A stretch of DNA of 64,000 bases from Hoylesella loescheii. Lineage in GTDB: Bacteria > Bacteroidota > Bacteroidia > Bacteroidales > Bacteroidaceae. Position 1 is the first letter of the stretch; each line of letters starts with the position of its first letter. This document shows, in pieces, positions 8,683 through 19,522 of the stretch. The notes below the pieces were generated by a model. The model did no database searches. It was not told the DNA's origin and saw only the letters and a program-made list of their open reading frames with translations. The position numbers and the translations under genes were made by a program. The stretch spans positions 1 to 64,000 of the forward strand of contig JADYUK010000002.1 of the NCBI GenBank assembly GCA_021531755.1, written 5' to 3'.

Positions 8683-11600
8683 ATGCGTAAGAAATCCACA
8701 ACAGCAGTGGCTATGACAGCCATAACCATATCTATGCTCCTCATGACAGCGGCACAGGCCGTTGCCCAGGACGGTGTGCGCTATACCGGAAAGACACTAA
8801 GCAACCCTAACAGACATGACGGCGGGTTGTCGCCAGTGGTCGGAGTGCACAACATACAGATAATGAGGGCCAACCGTGAGCATCCATCTGAGAGCAACGG
8901 ACAGGGCTGGACATACAACCACCAGCCGATGATGGCATACTGGAACGGACAGTTCTATGTACACTACCTGTGCGACCCGAAGGATGAGCAGGTGCCGCCA
9001 AGCCACACTCTCTTACAGACATCGGCCGATGGATACAAATGGTCAACACCCGTCATGCTCTTTCCGGAATACTCTGTCCCTGACGGATTCACGAAGAAAG
9101 GTGTCGAGGGAGTGGCCCATAACATGAAGGCCGTAATGCACCAGCGCATGGGATTCTACATCTCAAAGGACAACCGCCTCTACGCCCTTGGCTCTTACGG
9201 TGTGTGTCTCTCAAAGAAAGACCATAACAATGACGGCAACGGAATAGGACGTGTCATAAGGGAGATACACCGCGACGGGACGCTCGGGAAGATTTATTTC
9301 ATCTACTACAACCATGACTTCAACGAGAAGAACACCGACTTCCCCAACTACCGCAAGGGAGACAAGTATCTGCGCCGTGCTGTCGCTGAGATATACGCCA
9401 ATCCAAGGATAAGGATGCAATGGGTAGAGGAGGCCGACAGGGGAGACGAGATAATCCCGCTGAAGAAGGAGTATAAGGCTTACAACGACTATACACTGCC
9501 TGACGGACGCCTCGTGGCCCTATGGAAACATGCGCTGACAAGCATCTCGGCCGACGGAGGAAACACTTGGAGCGAGCCCATCAGCCGGGCACCGGGATTC
9601 GTCAACAGCAACGCCAAGATATGGGGGCAGAGACTCTCAGACGGTACTTACGCCACTGTCTACAACCCTTCTGAGTTCAGATGGCCGCTCGCTATATCCC
9701 TCTCGGCCGACGGACTGGAGTATACGACGCTGAACCTCATCAACGGTGAGGTGCCACCAATGAGATACGGAGGCAACTATAAGTCGTTCGGGCCACAGTA
9801 TGTCCGTGGTATACAGGAGGGAAACGGCGAGCCTGCCGACGGCGACATGTGGCTGACATACTCCATGAACAAGGAGGATATGTGGGTCGCACATATACCT
9901 GTGCCTGTACGCCTGGAGGCTACAGCACACGCCGACGATGACTTCAGCAAGGTGACATCGCTCGACAAACTGACCGAATGGAACATCTACTCGCCCCTGG
10001 AAGCACCGGTAAGCATCGACGGGAAGTGGCTCACACTGAGCGATAAGGACCGCCATGACTACTGCCGCGTGGAGAGAAAGATTCCGGAGACAACGGAGCT
10101 GGCTGTCGAGTTTGACATCGTTGCAGCACAGAACAACCACGGATGGCTCCAGATAGAGCTCCTCGACAACGAGGGGACAGCATGCTCAAGGCTCGAGATG
10201 ACCGACGAGGGACTCATGAGATGCAAGGGAGGAGCACGCTATGCGAAAGTCATGGACTACAAGCCAGGGCAGACGTACCACATAAGATGGGAGGTCAGCC
10301 TCAAGAACCGCATGGCCACAGTCTACGTCGACGGAAAGAAATCTGCGACAAGAATGCTCTTCGCACCCGTCGAGAGCATCGAGAGGGTCATGTTCAGAAC
10401 AGGGACTATGAGACTCTATCCTACTGTCGACACTCCTGCCGACTGGGACGGTATGCTCCCTGACGCCGGAGAGAGCGACACGTTGGCTGTCTACAAAATT
10501 GCCGGACTGAAGACTATGACTCTCGAGAATGCAGCTGCCGACGGCGGAGCTGTGCTGAGATACAACGACTATAAGCACTATGTGACGCTCTTCAACAATA
10601 TGGAGGACGAGAACATCGTACAGGAGATACCTAACAGCAAGGCATGGGAGTGGATGCAGGATAATGTGCCGCTCTTCGACTGCCCACAGCAGTCGTTCGA
10701 GGAAATGTACTGGTACAGATGGTGGACTCTAAGGAAACACATAGAGAAAACCCCTGTCGGATGGGCCATGACTGAATTCCTCGTGCAGCGTAACTATGCT
10801 GACAAATGGAAACTCATATCCTCCGGAGTGGGACACCACATACGGGAGAGCCGATGGATACGTAACCCCGAATACCTCGACCAGATAATCAACACATGGT
10901 ATCATGGCAACGAGGGGAAACCAATGACAAAGTTCCTCAAATACTCCTCGTGGGTTCCCGCCTCTATATGGGAGCGGTATCTCGTCGACGGACGTAAGGA
11001 TTGGGTCATACGTATGCTGCCTGATATGGAGTGGGACTATAAATACTGGGTCGACACACACCGCCTGCCATCCGGACTGATATGGCAGGAGGATGTGCGC
11101 GACGCTATGGAGGAGACCATCTCCGGCGGAAGGAAGAAGAAATATGCACGCCCTTCAATCAACAGCTACGTATACGGAGCCGCCAAGGCTATAGCCGATG
11201 TCGCGGAGCTCGCAGGTGATAACAAGAAGGCCGCCGACTACAAGATGAGGGCCGACACGCTCATGACACTCATCGAGAATATGCTGTGGAACGACAAACA
11301 CCAGTTCTTCGAGACACACAGGGGAGACTCCAGCGCCAATGTGCGCGAGGCTATCGGGTTCATGCCATGGTATATGAAGATGCCTGTTGACAATAAGAAA
11401 TACGGCGTGGCATGGCAGCAGATAACCGACGAGAAGGGATTCAACGCCCCTTACGGACTGACAACTGCCGAGCGCAGACACCCTGAGTTCCGCACGCATG
11501 GAGTAGGACAGTGTGAGTGGGACGGTGCCGTGTGGCCATTCGCTACATCACAGACACTGACAGGTTTCATAAACTACATAAACTCAAAGGATGAGGCTGA

Positions 11601-12024
11601 CACTACTCTCGTCAGCGACAAGGAGACATTCTTCATGCATATGGAGAAGTATGTCCAGTCACAACACATGAGAGGAAAACCTTATATCGGTGAGTATCTG
11701 GACGAGACAACAGGCTACTGGCTCAAGGGCGACCAGGAGAGATCGCGCTACTACAACCACTCGACATTCAATGACCTCGTAATAACCGGAATATGCGGAC
11801 TCCAGCCACAGCCCGACGGAACACTGACAGTGAACCCTCTCATACCTGAGACGACATGGAAATACTTCTGCCTCGACAGAGTCCGCTATCACGGACATGA
11901 CATAACTGTCATATATGACGCCGACGGACAGAGGTATCACCAGGGCTCCGGACTGACTGTCCTCGTAGATGGAGTGGTGAAGGCCCATGCTCCTAAACTG
12001 CAGAGAATATCCTGCAAACTGTAA
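8683..12024 (+). CDS. Secreted two-domain glycosidase, GH143-GH142-like (BT1020 type)
   Basis: About 1113 residues from the ATG at 8683, which opens a signal peptide (MRKKSTTAVAMTAI... AQAVAQD). The first ~400 residues look like a sialidase-type beta-propeller with an Asp-box, SADGGNTW. A beta-sandwich region follows at about 420-600. The last ~470 residues form an (alpha/alpha)6 domain with FETHRGDSS, GVGQCEWDGAVWPFA and YYNHSTFNDL. This order matches Bacteroides thetaiotaomicron BT1020, whose propeller (GH143) releases DHA and whose (alpha/alpha)6 domain (GH142) releases beta-L-arabinofuranose from rhamnogalacturonan II. The match is from recalled architecture, not a search. The enzyme is probably periplasmic. 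Confidence 0.7.
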   Translation: MRKKSTTAVAMTAITISMLLMTAAQAVAQDGVRYTGKTLSNPNRHDGGLSPVVGVHNIQIMRANREHPSESNGQGWTYNHQPMMAYWNGQFYVHYLCDPKDEQVPPSHTLLQTSADGYKWSTPVMLFPEYSVPDGFTKKGVEGVAHNMKAVMHQRMGFYISKDNRLYALGSYGVCLSKKDHNNDGNGIGRVIREIHRDGTLGKIYFIYYNHDFNEKNTDFPNYRKGDKYLRRAVAEIYANPRIRMQWVEEADRGDEIIPLKKEYKAYNDYTLPDGRLVALWKHALTSISADGGNTWSEPISRAPGFVNSNAKIWGQRLSDGTYATVYNPSEFRWPLAISLSADGLEYTTLNLINGEVPPMRYGGNYKSFGPQYVRGIQEGNGEPADGDMWLTYSMNKEDMWVAHIPVPVRLEATAHADDDFSKVTSLDKLTEWNIYSPLEAPVSIDGKWLTLSDKDRHDYCRVERKIPETTELAVEFDIVAAQNNHGWLQIELLDNEGTACSRLEMTDEGLMRCKGGARYAKVMDYKPGQTYHIRWEVSLKNRMATVYVDGKKSATRMLFAPVESIERVMFRTGTMRLYPTVDTPADWDGMLPDAGESDTLAVYKIAGLKTMTLENAAADGGAVLRYNDYKHYVTLFNNMEDENIVQEIPNSKAWEWMQDNVPLFDCPQQSFEEMYWYRWWTLRKHIEKTPVGWAMTEFLVQRNYADKWKLISSGVGHHIRESRWIRNPEYLDQIINTWYHGNEGKPMTKFLKYSSWVPASIWERYLVDGRKDWVIRMLPDMEWDYKYWVDTHRLPSGLIWQEDVRDAMEETISGGRKKKYARPSINSYVYGAAKAIADVAELAGDNKKAADYKMRADTLMTLIENMLWNDKHQFFETHRGDSSANVREAIGFMPWYMKMPVDNKKYGVAWQQITDEKGFNAPYGLTTAERRHPEFRTHGVGQCEWDGAVWPFATSQTLTGFINYINSKDEADTTLVSDKETFFMHMEKYVQSQHMRGKPYIGEYLDETTGYWLKGDQERSRYYNHSTFNDLVITGICGLQPQPDGTLTVNPLIPETTWKYFCLDRVRYHGHDITVIYDADGQRYHQGSGLTVLVDGVVKAHAPKLQRISCKL

Positions 12025-12240
12025 TCCTTATAGCATGACACCATACCCCGGCATGCATCACGTCGGCCAGCAGACCACGCCATAGCCAGGAAATGCCTGA
12101 GGATGACGGGTCGCAAGCGCGCGTGGTATGACACATGCACCTGCCATACACAATACGGGGCAATAAGCCCGACAACCAAGGATATGGCGGGAGAGGATGG
12201 GACAGGTGCATTCTATGGTCCTGTAAAACGCGAGAAAGCG

Positions 12241-14904
12241 ATGAGAAACATACTTGTATTTGTAATGTGTCTGTCGATGACCGCTGCCAGCGCATCACTA
12301 AGAGTGACACGTCAGACATGCAACATGAACGACGGACTGGTGGTCACAGACAGCTCTCCGAAGCTCGGGTGGCAGATGGAATGTGCTGACGGGAAAGACT
12401 CCCAGACGGCATACCAGATACAGATTGTCAATAATGAGAATAACAAGAATGTCGTCGACACAAAGAAAACAGTGTCCTCGACATCGCAACTCGTGGCCTT
12501 CGACCTGCCTGACGGCGACTACTCGTGGAGCGTCAGAGTCTGGGGAAAGGACGGGAAACCATCACCATGGAGCAGGAATGGACGCTTCATCGTGCAGAAT
12601 GAAAGGAGTGCGTTCGCCAACGCAGCATGGATAGGGGCGATAACAAAGGTCGACGCAAAGACCCCGGAAGGACGCATGTTCACAGGAAAAGCACTCAAGG
12701 AGAACATCAAACGCTGGGACGAGGCCGACACCCTGTCACGACGCTCTATATATATCGCCAAGGATATCAGCCTGAGGAAAAAGGTAAAGAGCGCACTGAT
12801 GAATATCTGCGGACTCGGATTCTACGAGCTCAGAATCAACGGAAAGAAGGTGGGCGACTATGAGTTCGCACCGACATGGAGTGACTATGACCGCACCGTG
12901 TTCTATAATACGTACGATGTGACGGATATAATGAACAGCGGGACAGCGCGCGAGAGGATGCATATGATAGAGGTGCTGCTCGGAAATGGATTCTACAACG
13001 AGCAGGGCGGACGGTACCATAAGCTGCGTATCAGCTTCGGACCCCCTACGCTGAAGATGTGCTTGCACATCGCATACACTGACGGCACATCAGAGAATAT
13101 TGTCACAGACAACACATGGAGATACTCCATCTCTGAGCTGACGCTTAACAGCCTGTACGGGGGAGAGGACTATGACGCACGCATCAGACGCTCATGGAAA
13201 CCTGTCGTATTGCAGGAAGGGCCAAAAGGAATGCTGAGACCACAGATGGCCCAGCCAGTGAAAATCATGAGACGATACGCTCCAGTACAATGCCACGTGA
13301 TGACAGAAGCAGAGAGAAAGGGGGCGGAGAACATCGCAAAGCATGTCATACCAGAGGGAACATTCGTGCTCGATATGGGACAGAACCTTGCCGGAGTGCC
13401 TGAGATAAAGGTCAGGGGAAAGGCAGGACAGAAAGTGACAATATATCTTTCTGAGACAATAACACCTGAGGGAGCATGCAACCAAAGGCAGACGGGAAGA
13501 CCATACTGCCACACCTACACACTGAAAGGTGACGGACTGGAGACCTACAGGCCACGATTCTCTTATTATGGCTATAGGTATATGCAGGTCGAAGGGGCTG
13601 AGCTGTCACAACATCTCATAGACAGCCTCGGAGTGAAAGACATGGATTCAAACACAGGGAAACCTGTCATAGAGGGCATAATGTCATGCTTCGTACACAA
13701 CTCGGCAAGGAAAGTCTCGACATTCGAGTGCAGCAATCCGCTCATAAACAAGACTCATGAGATTATCAATATGGCCGTACGCTCTAATATGCAGAGCGTT
13801 TTCACTGACTGTCCACACCGTGAGAAACTCGGATGGCTGGAGCAAGACTGGCTCAATGGTGACGCCCTGTTCATGAATTATGACCTCACGGGATTCGCTA
13901 AGCAGACAGTGCGCAACATAGCTGATGCCCAACGGCCGAATGGCTCTATACCTACTACGGCACCAGAATACGTCGTTTTCAGCGGTCCTGGTATGGATGT
14001 GTTCGCCGAGTCGCCAGAGTGGGCCGGCACATTCATTATGATGCCCATGATGTATAAGCAGTATTATGGAGACGACTCTTTGCTGAAAGAATATTATCCA
14101 CAGATGGTCAGATATGTCGACTACCTGGCTTCTGTCGACTCATGTGGCATTCTCAAGCAAGGACTCGGAGACTGGTACGACTACGGGGACTTCCGTTCCG
14201 GATTCTCACGGAATACATCTGTTCCACTCGTCTCTACTGCCCATTACTACCGGTGGGTGAGGACAGTAGGAGAGATTGCTGCCATCCTCGGGAAGAAAGA
14301 CGACGCTGCAGCTCTCCAGAAGAGGGCTGAGATTATACGGAAGGCATGGAGAAAGGAGTTCGCAAAGACTTTGTATGACTCACAGACAGGCATGGCAATA
14401 GCATTGTGCCTAAGTCTTGTCGATGATAATGAGCGCAGCGCAGTGCTCGACTCCCTGATAGCTGATATACAGAAGCATAACAACAGGCTCACAACAGGTG
14501 ATGTCGGGAACCGCTATCTCTTTGAGGCGCTGACATCATCCGGCAGACAGGACATACTCTATGCTATGCTGAACCATTATGATGTGCCAGGGTATGGATA
14601 CCAGATTAAACAGGGTATGACAACGCTCACCGAGCAGTGGGACCCCGCACACGGCTCGTCAATGAACCATTTCATGATGGGACAGATAGACTCTTTCCAC
14701 TTCACATCATTGGCGGGAATAAACATTGATGGCAGCCATGTGACATTCCGTCCGCAGCCTGCTGGCGACTTGGAGTGGTGTAATGCTTCCACTGAAACCC
14801 CCTATGGCAAGGTGTCTGTGTCTTGGAAGAAGGACGATAAAGGGAAAATCAATCTCTCTTACAACATCCCAGTAGGCATGACAGCCGATGTCATAATGCC
14901 ATGA
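12241..14904 (+). CDS. Secreted alpha-L-rhamnosidase, GH78
   Basis: About 887 residues. The frame is open from 12103, but the ATG at 12241 starts a signal peptide (MRNILVFVMCLSMTAASA). N-terminal beta-sandwich domains are followed by the (alpha/alpha)6 catalytic domain. It bears the family hallmark DCPHREKLGWLEQD, whose Glu is in the general-acid region, and later MTTLTEQWDPAHGSSMNH. GH78 enzymes remove L-rhamnose from rhamnogalacturonan side chains or backbone. Intergenic 12025-12240 shows no promoter, so it may be cotranscribed with the preceding gene. The last eight codons and stop (MTADVIMP) are the first 27 bp of a 66-bp tandem repeat. Confidence 0.9.
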   Translation: MRNILVFVMCLSMTAASASLRVTRQTCNMNDGLVVTDSSPKLGWQMECADGKDSQTAYQIQIVNNENNKNVVDTKKTVSSTSQLVAFDLPDGDYSWSVRVWGKDGKPSPWSRNGRFIVQNERSAFANAAWIGAITKVDAKTPEGRMFTGKALKENIKRWDEADTLSRRSIYIAKDISLRKKVKSALMNICGLGFYELRINGKKVGDYEFAPTWSDYDRTVFYNTYDVTDIMNSGTARERMHMIEVLLGNGFYNEQGGRYHKLRISFGPPTLKMCLHIAYTDGTSENIVTDNTWRYSISELTLNSLYGGEDYDARIRRSWKPVVLQEGPKGMLRPQMAQPVKIMRRYAPVQCHVMTEAERKGAENIAKHVIPEGTFVLDMGQNLAGVPEIKVRGKAGQKVTIYLSETITPEGACNQRQTGRPYCHTYTLKGDGLETYRPRFSYYGYRYMQVEGAELSQHLIDSLGVKDMDSNTGKPVIEGIMSCFVHNSARKVSTFECSNPLINKTHEIINMAVRSNMQSVFTDCPHREKLGWLEQDWLNGDALFMNYDLTGFAKQTVRNIADAQRPNGSIPTTAPEYVVFSGPGMDVFAESPEWAGTFIMMPMMYKQYYGDDSLLKEYYPQMVRYVDYLASVDSCGILKQGLGDWYDYGDFRSGFSRNTSVPLVSTAHYYRWVRTVGEIAAILGKKDDAAALQKRAEIIRKAWRKEFAKTLYDSQTGMAIALCLSLVDDNERSAVLDSLIADIQKHNNRLTTGDVGNRYLFEALTSSGRQDILYAMLNHYDVPGYGYQIKQGMTTLTEQWDPAHGSSMNHFMMGQIDSFHFTSLAGINIDGSHVTFRPQPAGDLEWCNASTETPYGKVSVSWKKDDKGKINLSYNIPVGMTADVIMP

Positions 14905-15045
14905 CGCTCCACACTTGGTTTTGATGATATGATGTAACTTATCATGACGGCCGATGTCATAATGCCATGATGCTCCACACTTGGTTTTGATGATATGATG
15001 TAACTTATCATGACAGCCGATGCCATAATGCCATGATGCTCCACA
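14878..15045. repeat. 66-bp tandem repeat spanning the GH78 stop codon, 2.5 copies
   Basis: Copies begin at 14878, 14944 and 15010 (exact 66-bp spacing) with only a few substitutions; the third stops at about 15045. The first unit encodes the final residues of the GH78 protein and its TGA, so the duplicated segment includes coding sequence and stop. Stops close every later copy in that frame, so the repeat is not translated further. Confidence 0.94.
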
Positions 15046-15131
15046 TACAATGGCTCTGGACAAATCATAAAGCCCATTAACGACAAACCTCCGGTGGGAT
15101 TCATCCTCCCCCGCATAACTATAACCATACT

Positions 15132-16427
15132 ATGAAGAAGATATTTGTTGCCGCATTGTTGACACTTTCCGCCCCTGTTGTCGCCCAGAACAACTACGAG
15201 GGGCATTATGAGCGGCCTTTGAGCGATGTCATGCGTGATGTGGAACGCCGTTTCCATGTCCGTTTCAAGTATAATGTCGATACGGTAGGACGACGTTTGC
15301 CATATGCCGACTTCCGCATACGCCCTTACTCAATAGAGGAGACGCTCGACAATATATGTAAATATTTCGACTTCAACTGGTGGGACCAAGGCAAGGGTCT
15401 ATATAAGATAAAGCCTTATGAGTATCCGCGCAGGCATGTCTCTGATGGCGAGAAGATGCTCGCATGGCTCTCGAAACTCTATTCTGACCGCACACAATGG
15501 GAGGCACGGCGTGACACTTTGAGACGTGAGATACGCCAGCGTCTCGGCATAGACAGCTACCTTGACTCGTGTGTCGTGGGCAAGAAGGCCATACTCTCCA
15601 AGGTAAGACGATATGATGGGTATACTGTCCAGAATATTTGTATAGAGACTCTTCCTGGCGAACATATATACGGAAGCATATACACTCCGTCAAAGAAAGG
15701 CAAGCATGCGCTCATAATATGCCCTAATGGACACTTCGCTGACGGCCGTTACCGTAAGGACCAGCAGCAGCGTATGGCAACTCTCGCACGCATGGGTGCT
15801 ATCTGTGTCGACTACGATATATACGGCTGGGGACAGTCGGCAGATGAGCATCCGTCACATCACACAGACCGTGCGCATGTCATACAGGCCCTTGACGGGC
15901 TGAAACTCCTGGACTGGATGCTGCAGAATCGTGCCAAGGAGATTGATACCAAGCGCATTGGAGCCAATGGAGGGTCAGGAGGTGGAACAGTGACAATACT
16001 GCTCACCGCACTCGACGAGCGTTTCACAGCTGCCGCGCCGACAGTAAACCTTGCCTCACACTTTGATGGTGGATGCCCGTGTGAGAGCGGTAAACCGGTC
16101 CAGTTGTCAGCTGGTGGCACCTGCAATCCTGAGATTCTTGCCATGATGGCGCCACGTCCGGTACTCGTTGTCAGTGACGATGGCGACTGGACAGCTTCTG
16201 TCCCAAAGCTCGAATACCCTTATCTGCAGCGCATATGGGGATTCTATGGGGCACAGCAGAATGTACGGAATGTCCATCTCCCAGGAGAGCGTCATGATTA
16301 CGGACCTAACAAGCGTAAGGCCAACTATGAGTTCTTTGCAGATGTCTTCGGGCTGAACCGCACCATGATTGACGAGGACAAGGTCACTATAGAGCCTTAT
16401 GACAATCTCCGCACTGTGCTCAAATAA
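15132..16427 (+). CDS. Secreted alpha/beta-hydrolase esterase with N-terminal STN-like domain
   Basis: 431 residues with a signal peptide (MKKIFVAALLTLSAPVVAQ). Residues about 25-95 resemble the secretin/TonB short N-terminal (STN) fold found in TonB receptors and anti-sigma systems. The rest is an alpha/beta hydrolase of the acetyl-xylan-esterase-like type. The nucleophile Ser lies in GANGGSGGGTV, the acid probably in VSDDGDWT and the His in GERHDYGPN. In pectin loci such enzymes remove methyl or acetyl esters. It may correspond to the RG-II methylesterase BT1017 (inference). The ATG follows the 66-bp array by about 86 bp. The domain pairing is unusual. Confidence 0.72.
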   Translation: MKKIFVAALLTLSAPVVAQNNYEGHYERPLSDVMRDVERRFHVRFKYNVDTVGRRLPYADFRIRPYSIEETLDNICKYFDFNWWDQGKGLYKIKPYEYPRRHVSDGEKMLAWLSKLYSDRTQWEARRDTLRREIRQRLGIDSYLDSCVVGKKAILSKVRRYDGYTVQNICIETLPGEHIYGSIYTPSKKGKHALIICPNGHFADGRYRKDQQQRMATLARMGAICVDYDIYGWGQSADEHPSHHTDRAHVIQALDGLKLLDWMLQNRAKEIDTKRIGANGGSGGGTVTILLTALDERFTAAAPTVNLASHFDGGCPCESGKPVQLSAGGTCNPEILAMMAPRPVLVVSDDGDWTASVPKLEYPYLQRIWGFYGAQQNVRNVHLPGERHDYGPNKRKANYEFFADVFGLNRTMIDEDKVTIEPYDNLRTVLK

Positions 16428-16573
16428 TCCGTGACGCATGTCTGCTGGCATTGGCAGGCAGTGTCTGCGAGAATCAGAAACAACAACAGCCGTGCGGAGC
16501 GTACCCTCCATTCAGTCGGTTTTCCCTTCCGCATGAGTCTGTATCAAATAACCGATGAACAGAAAAGAACAAT

Positions 16574-19456
16574 ATGAAAGCACTACTTAACCTTATGGCT
16601 GCCATCGGCGTCGCCACATTATTCCCCCTCTCGGCAGCAGCCCAGAGCGACATAGAGACACAGCGTGTCTATCTTTCCGGACGCGGTTGTGACGATAAGG
16701 TGCAATGGGATTTCTATTGCACTGATGGCCTTAACTCAGGAAAATGGACAAAGATAGGAGTCCCGTCGTGTTGGGAGACACAGGGATTCGGTACATTCCA
16801 GTATGGCATGCGCTTCTACGGGAAGCCTCGTCCGGAGGGCATAGCCTCAGAGACAGGCAAGTATAAGTATGAGTTCACCCTCCCCCAGTCGTGGCAGGGG
16901 CGTCAGGTGCTGCTCTGTTTTGAGGCGAGCATGACCGATACATATTGCGATATCAACGGCCGCAAGGCAGGTTCGAAACACAAGGGAGGCTTCACGCCGT
17001 TCTCATATGATGTCTCTGACCGTGTCTTCTTCGGCAGCAAGAAGAACAGGATAGAGGTGACGGTCAACAAAGAGTCGGAGGAAGACGCTGTCAATATGGC
17101 CGAGCGTCGTGCTGACTACTGGAATTTCGGTGGAATAATCCGTCCCGTCTATGTTGTCTCCAAGCCATCACAGAATATCAGCCGTGTAGCTATCGATGCC
17201 CGTCATGATGGACATTTCGTGTGTGACGCCTACCTTAACCGCCCTGTCGCGGGAGGGTCTGTCAGCGTTGAGATAAAGGATATCTCTACGGGAAAGGTTG
17301 TCGGGAAGAGCACCTCGTCACTCCGTGGCAGCGACAAGACACGTTTTGACTTCACCGTCAAGGGCGTTAAGATGTGGTCGTCAGAGACTCCCGCACGTTA
17401 TGAGGCAGTATTCACGCTTACCGATGGCAGCGGCAAGGCTCTCCATCGAGAGCGTCAGAAGTTCGGATTCCGTACCATTGAGGTGAGGCAGAATGACGGT
17501 GTCTATGTCAACGGGCAGAAGGTCATGTTCAAGGGAGTAAACCGTCACTCGTTCCGTCCTGAGACAGGCCGCACACTCTCTTACGCCAAGAACCTTGAGG
17601 ATGCAGAGCTCATACGCTCGATGAATATGAATGCTGTGCGTCTGTCCCATTATCCGGCCGACCCAGAGTTCCTTGATATCTGTGATTCCATCGGACTCTA
17701 CGTCCTCGACGAGATGCCCGGATGGCATTGGGCGCACAATACTATCAACGGGAAGCAGCTTGTCCGCGACATCGTTGTCCGTGACCAGAACCATCCTTCA
17801 GTCATTTTCTGGGACAACGGCAATGAGGGAGGCTTCAATATGGAGCTTGACCCAGTCTTCCATGAATGGGATTTGCAGAAGCGCACCGTGCTTTATCCAT
17901 GGGCCAACGAGCATGGCATGGAGACCAAGCACTACCGCTCTTGGGGCGAGACACAGGTGCTGTTGCGCAAGCCGGAGATAACGATGCCGACAGAGTTCCT
18001 GCATGGTCTCTATGACGGAGGCCACGGCGCAGGACTCTATGACTACTGGGTCATGATGCGCAAGGCACCACGCTGTGCCGGAGGATTCCTTTGGGACCTT
18101 CAGGATGAAGGCGTCAAGCGTGTCGATATGGGAGGCATTATTGACAATGTCGGCAACTTCGGAGCAGACGGAATAGTAGGCCCACACCTTGAGAAAGAAG
18201 GTTCTTTCTTCACCATCAAGGAGATATGGTGCCCCGTACAGATAACCAACCTTGCCGAGGCGTATGACTGTGCGCTCCTTGAGCTTGACAACCGCTATGA
18301 CTTCCTCAACCTGAAAGACTGCAAGTTCAGCTATTCATATAAGAATATGCCTCTGCCAGGCGAGAAGAAACCTGTTGTCGTGAAGTCTGGGACACTATCA
18401 GGCCCTGACGTCGCCCCTCACGCTCATGGCACCCTCGCCATTCCTCGCCATGACAATGCGGACATCCTTGAGGTGACAGTCATAGACAACCGTGGCTCAG
18501 AGCTGTTCACATGGGCTCTCCATCCGTCACGCCGCACGACAGCTCTCGCTCCCTCTTCATCGGCAGCGTCGATATCTATAGAGAAGACAGCGGCTCAGAC
18601 CATCGTTGTCTCTGCGGGCAAACGCTATGCTTTCTCCAACGCTGATGGCCGCCTTGTCAGCGTCACCACAGGGCGTGGAACTACTGAGCTGAACGGCCCC
18701 AAGTTCGTAGCGGCACGCCGTAGCGACCGTTCCATGGACCAGTTCTACAACCATGACGACAAGGAGGCAGAGAAGAAGAAGACCGAGTATACCACGTATG
18801 ACGACCAGGGCCAGTTCTCAGGCTTCACCATAGATGAGGCATCCGCCACTCTCACCGCTACCTATCGTCTTGGCCAGCTTGACAGCGCCCGATGGACATT
18901 CCTTGCCGACGGCAGCGTCGACCTTGACTATCGCTACACCTTCGGCGGTGTTGTTGACGAGATGGGCGTTATGTTCACATACCCTGAGGAGCGTGTGAAA
19001 TCAAAGGAATGGGTAGGCGATGGCCCATACCGTGTATGGCAGAACCGTCTCCACGGCCCGCAATATGGATACTGGGCCAATGACTATAACGACCCAATCC
19101 CGGGCGAGTCGTTCGAGTATCCAGAGTTCAAGGGCTATTTCTCCAACTGCTCTTGGATGACTCTCCACACAGCCGACGGCTCCATAACCCTCCAGCCGCG
19201 CGGCAGTTTCGGCCAGGCAGCTGTAGCCAATGCCGAGCGTAGGGATGGTGTCGTAGACTATATCGGAGTCTACCAGCCACGTGATGGCCGCGACCACATA
19301 CTCTATACCCTCCCAGAGACAGGCATCTCTCTGCTGAAAGTCATACCAGCAGTGAGGAACAAGGTTAACACCACCGACCTCAACGGCCCTTCAGCCCAGC
19401 CTTTCTGGGCACATCTCGACCAGTATGGCGGCACGGTGAACATCAAGTTCGAGTGA
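16574..19456 (+). CDS. Secreted glycoside hydrolase family 2 enzyme, divergent
   Basis: 960 residues with a signal peptide ending near SAAAQS. GH2 sugar-binding, immunoglobulin-like and TIM-barrel domains are followed by a C-terminal beta-sandwich like that of long beta-galactosidases. The acid/base Glu is in IFWDNGNEGGFN rather than the usual W-S-L-G-N-E, and the likely nucleophile is in MPTEFLHGLYDGG rather than a C-E-Y-x-H form. Substrate is therefore uncertain: galactose, glucuronic or galacturonic acid, or arabinose linkages of pectin are all possible. It is in line with the esterase gene 146 bp upstream and ends before two hairpin terminators. Confidence 0.82.
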   Translation: MKALLNLMAAIGVATLFPLSAAAQSDIETQRVYLSGRGCDDKVQWDFYCTDGLNSGKWTKIGVPSCWETQGFGTFQYGMRFYGKPRPEGIASETGKYKYEFTLPQSWQGRQVLLCFEASMTDTYCDINGRKAGSKHKGGFTPFSYDVSDRVFFGSKKNRIEVTVNKESEEDAVNMAERRADYWNFGGIIRPVYVVSKPSQNISRVAIDARHDGHFVCDAYLNRPVAGGSVSVEIKDISTGKVVGKSTSSLRGSDKTRFDFTVKGVKMWSSETPARYEAVFTLTDGSGKALHRERQKFGFRTIEVRQNDGVYVNGQKVMFKGVNRHSFRPETGRTLSYAKNLEDAELIRSMNMNAVRLSHYPADPEFLDICDSIGLYVLDEMPGWHWAHNTINGKQLVRDIVVRDQNHPSVIFWDNGNEGGFNMELDPVFHEWDLQKRTVLYPWANEHGMETKHYRSWGETQVLLRKPEITMPTEFLHGLYDGGHGAGLYDYWVMMRKAPRCAGGFLWDLQDEGVKRVDMGGIIDNVGNFGADGIVGPHLEKEGSFFTIKEIWCPVQITNLAEAYDCALLELDNRYDFLNLKDCKFSYSYKNMPLPGEKKPVVVKSGTLSGPDVAPHAHGTLAIPRHDNADILEVTVIDNRGSELFTWALHPSRRTTALAPSSSAASISIEKTAAQTIVVSAGKRYAFSNADGRLVSVTTGRGTTELNGPKFVAARRSDRSMDQFYNHDDKEAEKKKTEYTTYDDQGQFSGFTIDEASATLTATYRLGQLDSARWTFLADGSVDLDYRYTFGGVVDEMGVMFTYPEERVKSKEWVGDGPYRVWQNRLHGPQYGYWANDYNDPIPGESFEYPEFKGYFSNCSWMTLHTADGSITLQPRGSFGQAAVANAERRDGVVDYIGVYQPRDGRDHILYTLPETGISLLKVIPAVRNKVNTTDLNGPSAQPFWAHLDQYGGTVNIKFE

Positions 19457-19522
19457 TTCCTTGCTGTCCTGATGGCAGCATCCTGCATCCAGCATGGCCA
19501 CTATTTGCGGCAAGGTCATTAT

